Assembly: GCA_013399875.1 (NCBI GenBank)
Contig: VXAZ01010505.1
Location: forward strand, 1 to 64,000
Length of the DNA: 64,000 bases
Reading direction: 5' to 3'
From: Gymnorhina tibicen
Taxonomy: Eukaryota; Chordata; Aves; Passeriformes; Artamidae
The notes under the pieces were generated by a model that was given only the letters and a program-made list of their open reading frames with translations, made no database searches and was not told the DNA's origin. Made by a program: the position numbers and the translations under genes. How positions within the stretch are numbered: position 1 is the stretch's first letter; each line of letters starts with the position of its first letter. Of this stretch, positions 10,775 to 22,000 are shown piece after piece.

Positions 10775-12235
10775 AGACCCATCTTTAACACTCCTCCTTC
10801 CCTGAGGCAGATAAGCTGCTCCTTGTAAAATAACTCAGTTTCTTAGGCCGACCTTCAGCTAGGCCCCTTCACTAGATTCCCCCTACCCAAACAGGAATGG
10901 AAATTCTGAAGATCGAGACAAGAAGGGGAGAAAAGCGGCAAAGGGAAGAAGAGAAAGGTAAGAAATGTTCCTCTTCTCTTCCTTCTTCTCCCCATTTCCT
11001 TGTACTTCTTCCCTTCAGAGAACGGCAAGATGCAGACTGCCAAGATGAAGGAAGGACAGGAACATGCTGGAGCATCTCACCTATCCCAAATACCTGCTTT
11101 TAGCTATTTGTTCCCGCAGACCTAGCTCAAAAGCTTCCCAGGCTGCTAAACTAGCACTAACACACTGTTTCAAAGCTGGCCATTTGGGTGGGGATCTTTT
11201 AGCACAATAGAGCCCACTAACCTTCATTAGGCAAAACCAGCAGGGAGATTTAGGTTGTTTCTCACTTGTGCTAGTTCATATTTACCGAAAAAAAGTTAAA
11301 TTATGCAGGTTGGCACATCAGGCTTTTTTCTCTATCACAACAACATCTGTAAGTGCTATAAGGACACTGTATATTTATGCATCAGAAGTCAAAGTGCTCT
11401 TTATTGATTAAAAAAATTAGCTAATTCCTAATTAACTATTACAATCTCTTTCCATAGCTGGATCTAACACAACATTTACTTTCCTTGCGATGACAAGCTA
11501 ATAAACTGCATTCTGAAGAAACCCATCAGAAACATTAAAACATGTCCCTTTCTTTCCTAAAGAACACAACCTGTTTATTTCACAAGTGAATATGCACCAT
11601 CATACACCCCACAGTAAGCTCTAGGTATTTTATTCTGATGGCTAGATCTTATATTTACAGCTGTTCAGCATTAACAGGATTATACGGATCACCTAATGAA
11701 CACTTGGTCAAGTTTGGTTTTTGCAAACAACTTCAGGTGTTCACTATTAATTCAAGCAGAGGATTTAGCAATTAGCATCTCTGATCTAGAATTAAAATAG
11801 TACTCACACATTTAACACAAAAAGTTTGTTGAATCCACTAACAAAACCAAACCAGGCTTTCTACATTCAAGATAAAACTCTGCGGGGCAATTTCAGTCCT
11901 ACCTCTATGATACCAAGGAATAAAATTCCTAAGTGACGTGTCCTTGAAGAGGCAAAATGCTCTCTGTTTACGTGGATGCGGCAACCAACATCTAAATAGC
12001 AGCAATAAAATAGGCAAACTTGCTGAGAGAGGGAGTCCCTCTCTCTTACATCAAGGAACTACACACAAGAGAGAGCTTTCTCCCAGAGAGACGCCGAAGG
12101 CTCTTTCCGGCAGGAGCACTCATTCCTCACGCTACAGCCACGAGGCTGATTGTTCCCCGAGAGCCTTGCAGGTCTCTGACAGTGACATGGGAACCAAAGC
12201 ACCCTCCATTCCCACCCACACCCAGAGCTGGGCAC
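10775..12235. other. Probable intron of the zinc-finger unit; nothing else seen
   Basis: AT-rich sequence without a supportable exon on either strand. The small open frames around 10855-11103 are low-complexity Lys/Glu/Arg or Pro/Leu/Ser runs. Confidence 0.45.
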
Positions 12236-12239
12236 TCAC

Positions 12240-12282
12240 ACGCTTTCGATGCAGCTCCACAACTCCCTCAGACCCTCCTCAC
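12240..12282 (-). CDS. Candidate small upstream exon of the zinc-finger unit
   Basis: A minus-strand interval of 43 bases sits between a good acceptor (TTTCTCACAG) and a consensus donor (GTGAGT). In the only open phase it reads GEEGLRELWSCIES, which looks protein-like. Its entry phase fits the 1-base exit of the neighbouring candidate 12514-12547. Its exit phase does not fit the acceptor of the exon at 10761, so another exon, or a different donor, would be needed. Confidence 0.25.
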
Positions 12283-12513
12283 CTGTGAGAAACCCAGAAA
12301 AGAGAAATGCGCTGGCTGCCCGTCGCTCCCAACGAACTGTATTGGCTTATTTCAAAAGAGGAGCTGGAAAACCGCAGCAGAAAGAAGCCCAGAACACCAC
12401 TGCAGCCTTGCCTCGGCCTGGCATGGCATCCGGCCCCATCCTAGCATCCAGGGGATGGAATGCCGGCACCACGCTTCCCCGCGGGATTTACCTAGCACGA
12501 GTTTACGTCTCAC

Positions 12514-12547
12514 CTGGATATCCTGCAGTATCACTCCTGCCGGGGCT
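12514..12547 (-). CDS. Candidate small upstream exon of the zinc-finger unit
   Basis: A minus-strand interval of 34 bases has acceptor TTTTCCAG and donor CAG|GTGAGA. Two frames are open, reading SPGRSDTAGYP or APAGVILQDIQ. The splice sites are the main support. It may equally be a 5' UTR exon. Confidence 0.22.
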
Positions 12548-12879
12548 CTGGAAAATGGAAAATATGGACTCCATTGCTGGCTCCATCTAGAAGAGGACAG
12601 GACACGGAGCGTGGAACGTTTTCCAGCAGATGGGAGCAAAGGGGAGGGGCAGACGCTGGTACGGCACACTTCGGCAGTGCCCGGCCTAAGAGGAGCAAAC
12701 CTGCCCGTACCAGCAAGCCCCCCGGGACAGAGAGGGCAGCCCTTCACAAAGACCTGAAGTTGGGTGACTCGTGAGCTTCATCCAGAGACCAGTGTGATAA
12801 AAAGTGCCCTTTCCTAAGCTCAGTGTTCCTGGGAAGCACCGACCAGCCCTCGAGCAGCGGGCCGCACTCCGCTCTCACC

Positions 12880-13390
12880 CTCCACACCTCCCCTCCTGCT
12901 TCCGGCCACGCTTTAATCCCCGAACCCGCGGGCGCCGTGCCCTCCCGCGGGGCCGCTCCGCCCTCTCCCGAGCCCCGGGCCGGCTCCGGGCCCCGCTCCC
13001 GTGCCTGCTCGGCCGGGCCTTCGCTTCGCCCCGCTCCCAGTGCCGCCGGCTCTTCCCGGCACACCCCAGCGCTCCTGCCCGGGGGCCAAGACCCGTCGGC
13101 GCCGGGGCCGCCCGGCCGGGGGGCTCAGTGCCGCTCCCCTCAGCCCGCGGGCGGCGGGAGCACCGGGAGCTCCTCGGGTTGGCCCTCCGGCATCGACACC
13201 CCCTGGAAATCCGGCGGGAGCTCTTCCTTCGCTGCCCCGCGCTGTTCCATCCCTGCCCTCCGACCACTTTCGCTCGCGGGATTCCCCCGCACGGAGCGTC
13301 CGCGGGGCTCCGTGTCCCCGCTGGGCACGAACAGAGTGGGCCTGGCAGGGGGTGCAGCTCGGCAAGGTGAGTCACGGAATGGGCCTTCGT
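12880..13390 (-). promoter_or_regulatory. CpG island, probable promoter of the minus-strand zinc-finger unit
   Basis: About 500 bases have very high G+C and dense CpG, in sharp contrast to the AT-rich flanks. Such islands mark promoters and first exons in birds. On the minus strand an ATG in good context (GGGATGG near 13250) opens a short frame, MEQRGAAKEELPPDFQGVSM, resembling the start of a zinc-finger protein. This frame closes at 13140 without a clear donor. A minus donor (GTGAGA) lies near 12884. A plus-strand donor (AAG|GTGAGT near 13364) means a divergent transcript is possible. The long open frames over this region come from GC richness. Confidence 0.65.
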
Positions 13391-13439
13391 CCTACCCCCC
13401 TGCTCAGGCAGCGTCATTCCCGAGCACACGGCACAGGCC

Positions 13440-13850
13440 TGAGTCCGGATGGTTCTGGAATAGCTCCAGTGAGGGAGACTCCACACCCTCTCTGGACAAT
13501 CTGTTCCACTGATTGCACAGGACAGAAGTTTTGCCTCCTGTCCAGGTGGAACTTCCTGGGATCAGTCCCTGCCCGTTCCTCTGGTGCCATTGCCGGGCCC
13601 CCGGAGCAGAGCCTGGGCCTTGCTCGGAGCCCTCCCTGCAGACAGGGACACCCAGGGCTGAGGGCCCCTCTCAGCTGGGGCTCCTCTCGAGGCTGCACAG
13701 CCCCAGCTCCCTCAGCCTTTCCCTGTCAGAGATGCTCCAGGCCCTAAATCATCTCCACAGCCTCTGCAAGACCTGCTCCACAAGCTCCTTGTCCCTCTTG
13801 TACTGTGGAGCCCAGAACTCTGGGCCAACTACTACAATGACAGTAATAAA
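13440..13850 (-). mobile_element. CR1-type LINE fragment, minus orientation, left arm of an inverted pair
   Basis: The interval carries the reverse complement of a CR1 3' coding segment. The part at 13446-13622 is a close inverted copy of 14035-14213: both contain the 'ggacagaagtt/aacttctgtcc' and 'gccattgccgggcccccgga' segments. The rest, to 13850, continues in the same orientation ('agctccctcagcctttccct'). Confidence 0.8.
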
Positions 13851-13879
13851 ATCGTAGTTGGATAGAAATCCACAGATTT

Positions 13880-14335
13880 ATGCTCCAATTTATCCTCTAC
13901 ACACCGCCCTTCCTGATGAGCCTCCAGGGAAGCTGCCAGGACCCGTTCCAGCCTCCCATTCCCTTCCCCCTGTGGTGTGGCATTGGCACCACAGTCACCA
14001 CAACCCACCTGACCAGGACAGCCTGGAGCTATGGAGGGCCCAGGCTCTGCTCCGGGGGCCCGGCAATGGCACCAGAGGAACGGGCAGGGACTGATCCCTG
14101 GAAGTTCCCCCGGGACAGGAGGCAGAACTTCTGTCCTGTGCAGTGACCGAGCCCTGAACAGAGACCAGAGAGGGTGTGGAGTCTCCTCACTGGGGATATT
14201 CCAGACCCCTCTGGACACAGTCCTGTGCCCTGTGCTCTGGGATGGCCCTGCAGGAGCAGGGAGGTGGGACCAGATGAGCCACTGTGGTCCCTTCCAGCCT
14301 GACCCATTCTGTGAGTCTGTGCCTCCAGTACAAGT
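13880..14335 (+). mobile_element. CR1-type LINE fragment, plus orientation, right arm of an inverted pair
   Basis: The element ends in the typical CR1 3' segment: 'gggatggccctgcaggagca', then 'gatgagccactgtggtccct' and 'cccattctgtgagtctgtg'. Its middle part (14035-14213) is inverted relative to 13446-13622, so this is an independent insertion of the same subfamily in the opposite direction. Confidence 0.82.
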
Positions 14336-14379
14336 ATATTAATACTACTTTTTGGAGTAAAAGGGAGGTTTCCTTGACA

Positions 14380-14735
14380 GGTGGAGGGACCTGGAATTGT
14401 TGAAATGGGGGAAGGGATACCTTTGAGGAAGGTACAGGAGAGACCTCATAGCAGCCTTACACTACCAACAGTGCATTGAGAAGATGAAGCATCAGTTGAT
14501 GCAGAGGACATTCCTACCATATGCCATGGAAATAATATCTCCCCACTATGATAAAAAAGCACAGGAATGGGATGCCCAGAGAGGTAATGAAGTTTCCATC
14601 CTTCAAAGTTTTTAAGACCTCACTTTGACAACTGAGCAACCTTGTCTGAATTCCATATTGACCCTGCCTTAAATAGGAGTTTGGACCAGAAACCTCCTGG
14701 GGCCCTTCCCCACCTGACTGAGGTTTTGTGAGGCT
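14380..14735 (+). mobile_element. Old, diverged CR1-like fragment
   Basis: The text has weak CR1-like 3' features ('gggatgcccagagaggtaat', 'gaagtttccatccttcaaag', a 'gacctc' tail and 'tttggaccagaaacctcctg'). The copy is highly diverged. Confidence 0.5.
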
Positions 14736-15094
14736 GTGAAACAGAATGGGAACTCCTCACCTGATAGCTATGGTATATCCATTATCAAAGTATCTTGGGA
14801 ACCTCTGCAAAATAAACTTGGAGAAGACATTGTCCAAATTCTAACTCTCTGAGTGGAGAGGAGCTGCTGCAGTGATCCACTAAACTAATGCTGACACAGC
14901 CTTTCCTGGTGCTGGATCCCTATCCCAGAGGGTCATTGTCCAGACCTGGAAAGGGATGTAATAAATCAGGGGCTATTACTGGAAATGCTGTGGGCTACAG
15001 AGAATCCTGACTGATCTAGCCACCCCAAAGAGGAGCATAAACCTTCTCTCTTCTGTGTTGGGGGATGGTGCAGTGCTAGCCCAAGAGGCTGAAC

Positions 15095-15510
15095 ATCATC
15101 AGAGAATTAGAGAATGGCTTGAGTTAGAAGGGGCCTTAAAGATACCCCATTCCAACCCCCTGCCATGGGCAGGGACACCTTCCACTATCCCAGGTTGCTC
15201 AGAGCCCCATCCAGCCTGGCCTTGGACACTTCCAGGGATGGGGCAGCCACAGCTTCTCTGGCAAACCTGTGCCAGGGTCTCAGCACCCTCACAGGGAAGA
15301 ATTTCTTCCTGATATCCAATCTAACCCTCCCCTCTGTCAGTGTGAAGCCAGTGCCCCTTGTCACTCTAGGCCCTTGTCAAGAGTCTCTCTCCATCTTTCC
15401 TGTGGGCTCCCTTCAGGCACTGCAAGGCCACAGTGAGGCCACCCTGAAGCTTCTCTCCTCCAGGCTGAACAATCCCAATTCTCTCAGTGTTTTCTCATAG
15501 GAGAGGTGCT
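15095..15510 (-). mobile_element. CR1 LINE 3' end, minus orientation
   Basis: The interval begins with the reverse-complemented CR1 tail ('cagagaattagagaatggct'). It continues through 'gccatgggcagggacacctt', 'gatggggcagccacagcttc' and 'ctctcctccaggctgaacaa', to 'ctcataggagaggtgctct'. The same subfamily recurs at 28845, 30170, 48170 and 57175. Confidence 0.92.
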
Positions 15511-15954
15511 CTAAATGTGTTTAGGGAACATTAAATGTCTGGATAATTCAACAGATACTGGGGACTCTTAGAAGTAAGAAACTCCTAAGGTGTTCTGAAA
15601 CGCACTTCAAAAAGACCCCTGGGCCAGTGCTGGCTTTCCAGCTGTGTCCTTTTGGCTCATTGCATTTGTTAATAAAGGATTGTGGAGAGACTCACAGTCC
15701 GTTAATTCCCAGTTCCAGAAGCCCTCCTTGGCTGTGCCAACACTTTTCTACCCTGCGGGATCATGGCTGCTCCTTGCAGACCTTCTCTCTGTTCATGCAC
15801 AGCTCCGTGACAGTGATATCCTGCAGCTGAGGGCACAGGTTTAAGTCCCATCTGCTTTCAGCAGTAGCCACTCCTTGGTGCTGCTGTAAACTAAGGTGAT
15901 CATTTTGTCTGACTTCTGGTTTTCAGGGCATTTCCCCTTATTTGTCAGGATTAA

Positions 15955-16035
15955 GTTTGGTTTGGGAAGAGCTGGACTCCATGATCCTTGTGGGTCCCTC
16001 CCAACTCAGGATATTCTGTGATTCGATGATGTGAC
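15955..16035 (+). mobile_element. CR1 3' tail, plus orientation
   Basis: 'gagctggactccatgatcct' followed by 'gtgggtccctcccaactcag' and 'atattctgtgattcgatgat' is the CR1 3' end with its ATTCTGTGATT-type terminal repeat. Confidence 0.85.
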
Positions 16036-16039
16036 CTTG

Positions 16040-19000
16040 TTTTATGGCAGTCTCAAGTGCTGCTCTTTGGTTGAGCTTTTCCCATTCTGCAGTTGTGTGC
16101 TTTGGAGGATCAAGGTATCCCATCCCCAGTAACAGCCCATATTTTACAATAAAACAGGATTATTTTCCCTGCACTTTGCAGTCCATGATACAGATGTTCA
16201 TGAACTCGTTGCATTAGATGCTGTTGGTTGTCAGTAGACCTTTATGCAGCATCCTAAAAATCACATTCTAGCAAGGTCTGTTCTTCCCTTGGAAGGGAAG
16301 AAAGGGAAGCCTAGATTAACTAACTTCAACATACTGGAAGTTGGTGAAAGGATTAATATTCCCAGTATCTAAATGAATCTGGTCTATAGATACTGAAGTG
16401 ATGAGTGTCATAGAAAAATGAGTAAAAGAAATGAATGATTTTCTTGGCCTAGGAGAACTTGAACTGTGTGGCATAATAGTTTGTAAGACCACCAGGTAAT
16501 AGACGTGCAAAAAACATTTTGAAGAGGTTTCTCACTCATCTCTCAAGGTCACTAAAGAAAGCAGTGGCCCCTCATGCAAAAATAGTGTATAAGTAATAAA
16601 AGAGCCTGTCATAATACATCAGTGGGTTAGAAATCATTGCTGTGGCATTTTATCGTTTTAAATTCTTGAGTCTGGGAAAGTAAGAATGTTCATTTATATA
16701 AAATCCTTTCAAGACTGTATCTCAAATTAGACAAGTCCATATTAGATGTCTGTGCAAGTATTTTTAATTTGAAAGACATCATTTTCACTAACTTAAGTAG
16801 GCGCCTTGGGTTTCAATTTAACAGGAATATTCTGAGTTCTAACTAGCCCTGTCCCCTGCACGGCTTACAGCCTTCCCACCTTGAGGTCAAGGTTTTAAAG
16901 AGCCTACCCTGTATCCCAGCGTTCAGATCCTTAACGAATCTGTTGAATCCTCTCATCTGGGGTGACACATAATTTCCTAGGTTAGCACTGAATTGCAAGT
17001 AAGTATTGTGATTTTCTGTCAGGTTTTGCATTAATTTTGTAGTATTCCTGCCTCAGCTTATTCATGAGAATGATCACATGAGTTAAAAACCTTTTAAAGC
17101 ACCGACTGTATGCCATCTTCAACTCCTCTGCTTTTAACAGTGCCTCTCACTCTATTGTAAGAGAAAATTTGATGTGACATAATTTGGCTTTGGAATTCCA
17201 CACTGTCTGTTATTCTTTTCCTTTTTAACTGCTGTGTGACTGCTAAGTATTGTTGTATTGAAGTCAGGCTCCCTAAAAATAGCTCCCAGGTTCTTGTCCT
17301 CTCATATTTCCACTGTCTTCTCCAATCTTGTCCATCTTTCCTGAGCTCTCCAGGATATTTACCAGCCTACGTCCGTTTGCTCCAGCCTACAGGTGATATT
17401 AAAAAATCTAAATTAAGTAACCTGTAACCTCTGTAACCTCTTCTCTGTCTGCTCTGAGTTCTTATCCTGATATTGTGTTTATTATGTAATTTCAGCTAAT
17501 CTTCCCAGCAAAGATACAGATTTTGGTGGGGTTTTTTCTGTTATCTTCCAATCAGTAATATTATAGGATATTTTTGGACTGTTCTATGTTCTGGTTACTT
17601 TGTTGCTTGGCTGTGCTTTCTTTTATTTTTTTTTAATACATTATTTTATGTAATCCGACCTACTTGTCACCTCCTGTGCCATTCCTGTTTATGATTTCAG
17701 ACCAGTAGGGAAATTTGTGGCTTGTCAGATTTATTCTCTTAACCTTTTTTTTTTTCTTTTCTCTAGTTTGAGACAGTACATTCTTTAGCAGTTTCTTAAA
17801 AGGACATTTAAGTGCACATCTTCCCAGTAGCTGTTCTCCAGGGATTCACCTGCCTTGGGATCTTACTGCTGGTTCTCTGAGACTGCAGATACCTAATTTC
17901 TGGAAATACAGTCCTTCCTTTCTCGGTGGGTATCCAGTTCTCACCATCTCCTCAGCAGAAGTGAGGAACAGGATTTTGACTTGCTTTTAGTGCCCTGGGG
18001 CAGCAGATGTTGTCTGGGATCTTTTCTCTCAGTATTTTGTCTCACTTCTGATAAGGCAAAATCCTTGTATTTCACAGTTATCACAGGATCACTGATGTTG
18101 GAAAAGACCTCCAAGGAAATAAGCAAAACTTTTCCATGTTTCAAATCCGTATTTATCACAGGACATAGCACTTCCAAATAAAATGCCAAATGCTGTAATA
18201 GAGCAAGTTGTAAAAGAACAACTTATCAGCAGATAAATTGTTGCATTACTACCAAAACATATTTACTATTTTGTATTGCTTATTGACTGATTTTATGCTT
18301 TCTAAGGCTAAACAGTATCTTAATTAGAAGAAATACTAATAGAAGCTAGTTGGAATTTAATGCATATTAAATTCTAGCTAATTCTTTTCCTTGCTTTCAC
18401 GTTCTACATTGTGAGTAATTATGCAAATGAAGCCTAGGAAAAAAATTTAATTTTTTTTCCCCCTGTAAGTATTAATCTTACCCTAATGCCAAAGATTAAA
18501 GAATGAATAAAATAATGTAACTCTTGCTTTCATTATCCCACCACTGGGATTGTCATCTATCAGATGCCTAAACTCACATCCTCTCTCCCAGCTTTTTCCT
18601 TCATTTCACTGTTACTCATTAAAGCTTTTCATAATCTTGACAGAGGAGGAGCTGCTTGGTCCCAATGCAGGAAAATACCACAACTTTCTAAGTTTCATCT
18701 TATCTCTCACTTTTTTCCTAAATACATCTTAACTTGTAGACCTTTAAGAATTCACTTTCTTATGGTTAAAAGCTTCTGAAAGAGAAATTGTGTCAATTAC
18801 TGAAGAAAAATAATCCTCTAATATTTCATTCTACCAGGTCTTTCATGAGATCCTACACGGCTTCTGAGGATTTCTCCCACCTTCACAAGGACCTGACCTC
18901 AGGAATGACCCCCCAAAAAAACGACAGGAAGGACTCTCTTCACCAGTCAGCCCCTACCTGTGCCAGGTCTTCCCTGCTCCAGCTCTGGCCTCACCTGGCA

Positions 19001-22000
19001 CATCTTCTCCATGCCAGAAAACAGGGAGCACAGCTCTCCCTAGGAGCGAGCCTCACAGGCAGGGATTGCTGTACCCACCATGCACGGGCCCAGCATTTGT
19101 GACTGCAGAGTGGCAAACTTGAGCCTCACTTGCCTTTTCAAGCTAATTTACCTCATTAGCCTGCTCACTGATGAATTTGCCCTTGCTGACTAGATCTTAG
19201 TTTATTTTTTTGGCATATCCTCTATGGCAGCCCTTTATTTATCAATAAAGCTTCCCCAGAGGTGTTAAGTGGTAGCAAACTTCCCAGAGACCTCCACGGG
19301 CAGCTGACATTTCTCTTTTCCCAGATCGTCACATCAGCCTCACCTGGGGAGGGGAGTAACAAAACGTGCTAAAATGATCAATAATCATGGATTGTGAAGA
19401 GAGGACACACTTAAACTCAGAGTTTAAGGACTCCCCTTAAACTCAGTGTTGCATAAACACAGCCATTGTTGAACAAGTTAATGCTGTTCACACTTTCAAG
19501 TAGCCAGTTATTACTCTAAAATTACAATTGTGTTTTTATTGTATATTGTTGTAAATTTTTCATTTGTTCCTCAAGTTCCATGATGCCTCCATTTTTAAAA
19601 GCCTGAGGCAAAGAGAAAGATATGTTCAAATTCACCTGCCTTTCGCTGCAAGATTGTGCCGTACTATAAACTTTCTATTACTTTCTGGTCAAAACCTAAC
19701 TGCCAGAGGCACTGGGGTACTTGCCTGAATTTTGGGGGCTCTTCAGTCTCTTGCACAGCAAATACTCAGTGACAAATGGCAGTGGCAAAGGACCTGTGTT
19801 ATCAGTAGCAAAACATCCGTCTTTGTGTGCCTCAAATCTTGCCTGTTTGCTTTCCCCAGTTCAGTTACCGCCTCTTTCTACAAACATTTTTGCTGGCATT
19901 TTCACCAGCCCTGATTTCTCTGGCCAGTTTATATAGGTTAAATCCAATGAATTACATTTCATTTCTTGCAGAAGCTTTTCCCAGGTTAAGCCAGTGGTTC
20001 TCAAGGGTTTGTATTCCCTGGAGTGGTTATGAGCCCTGGTTGGAGAGGAGGAGCTTGCAGTGAGAACTGAACCAGAAATAGAGAGGTCAGGGCACAAGCT
20101 GAAGCGTTAATTCCTGTTTGAAAGCCCTCTGCAAAGCTCTCTGCATACCTTGTTCAGGAAAAACTGGGAAAGGATGGATCACACTGGCAGCTTCAGAGCT
20201 ATTGCCTTGATCCCCTCTTGCCTAATCTTCTTTTATAGAAGAGATGCATTTCTTTGCTGTGTACTTTTGCTGTGGCTTTTACATCTGGGACTGGGTGTTA
20301 TGTGCTGCTTCCCCAGAAGGAGCAAGTCACCTCTGAGACTGCAGTGCAGGCAGCTGCAGGAATTTGTATCATCAGGGCACCTGTGGCAAGAGAAGTAGAT
20401 GAGTGTGTGCCCCTCTCCTGGCTCTGGATGGGCTCCGGGTTAGTTCAGCCTCCTTTGCTGTGGTATCCATTCCAGAGGTAGGGCGTGAGTCCAGAAATCC
20501 AGTTTATCACTGTTCCACAGCACATTTCACAGCCAAATAATCCTGGGAGTTATGAAGTGGGACCTGTGGGGTCCTTAATAAACACCAGTTGTCCTTAGAT
20601 GAGGGAGATGGGGAAAATTGAAAATTGGCTGGGATGCCTTCCCTTGAGACGTGGTGCTTATTCTGTTGTGTGACCTACGGTGTATCAGCTAAGGACTTGT
20701 CCTACATTACATCATTTTCCTCCCCCCTATTTTTGCTTCTCTTAAAAAATGAAGATTATGCAATTTCCCTCTTTTATTTAATTGATTACTTGCCTTGATA
20801 ATGCTGTGCAATTAAAATGTCAAAAGAAGAGCTTTAAATATTGAAGTCTGCAGGTTGACCTTTAAATCTGTTCTTTGGAAAGAATTCGAACTTTCTTGCT
20901 GATGGCTTTAATTCATTGATGCATCTTAATGGAAAATTGATTTTTTTTTCTCCATAAAGATCACATTTACATATAAAAAAGGTAAAATGATATTTTAAGA
21001 AAAGATTTGCTAACAAAATAGAAGTTATATCTTTGATGTATGCCCTGAGTTTCAGGATTGGAAATAATTTTCATTTAGGGAAAGGGTCATGATAATGCTG
21101 TGTCTTTTCCTCTCCTTAAAGTCTGCTATATTGCAAGGAAGTAAGAGGTAATGACTAGACATTATCTACTCTTGCTTGACAGAAAACTAACATCATGAGG
21201 TGAGGTCTCTATACTTAAAAACTAAAAACATGGGGTAACATACTCAGGTACAACTGGGATGTTGTTCAGGGAAGTTGGCTGGGTTACTCACAATTCTCCT
21301 TTGCTGCAGACCTGACCCTGTGAGTTTCCACAGGACACTCACCACAGCAGGACCTTTCCAGTCTTCTGTATCTGGGTTAAAAGTCTCACTATCGTAGCCT
21401 TTAAATTCGGATTTCCCTCCTGTAGGTGGGGCTGCCGTTCCACCAACAGCTGTGCTGCAGATGTGGGCAGATGTGCTGGAGAGGCAGCCTCTGCTCAACT
21501 GCGATGCCCAGCAAGTAACCACCTTCTCTAGCAAACCAAGCAATGCAAAGCGACCATAGCTTTAAAATATTTTGTTTTATTAAATGTTTCAAACAACATA
21601 AACATCATATTAATTTTATGGCTGAGGTTCACGTAATTTGTGGTTTGATCATTTTATCTGATTTGAGAGCTCAAAAGATTACGCCTTAACATTAGAAACT
21701 CTGTAATTAAGATTTATAACAGGAAGTTGTCTCGTAGCTAACAAGAGGGTAGAAATAGCAGATAGAACCGTAGAAACTCTGGACAGTGGGAGAGTACATT
21801 TTACTATAAACTGGGGTCTGCCAAGATCATGTAAGGACAAGAAACCTTCTGTAAGTGGCTTCGTGTTCATCTGAAAAAAACAATCCATAGTTGGCTTTTA
21901 AGCAATAGAGAAAAGTGGGATAGTACATCTTTAATTATTCCCCAAATACACTTTACTGTTTGGATTTTAATTCTTTTAAGTAAATCTGTACCACTTTCAT

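Noticed and set aside
12020..12757. Long plus-strand open frame of 245 codons, the second longest in the window
   Set aside because: It lacks recognisable domains, runs antisense across the candidate exons and into GC-rich sequence beside the CpG island, and its composition (Pro/Arg/Ser/Ala) is that of a chance frame.
12823..13747. Several long plus- and minus-strand open frames rich in Pro, Arg, Gly and Ala
   Set aside because: They are caused by the lack of stop codons in CpG-island sequence; all frames are open together and none shows a motif.
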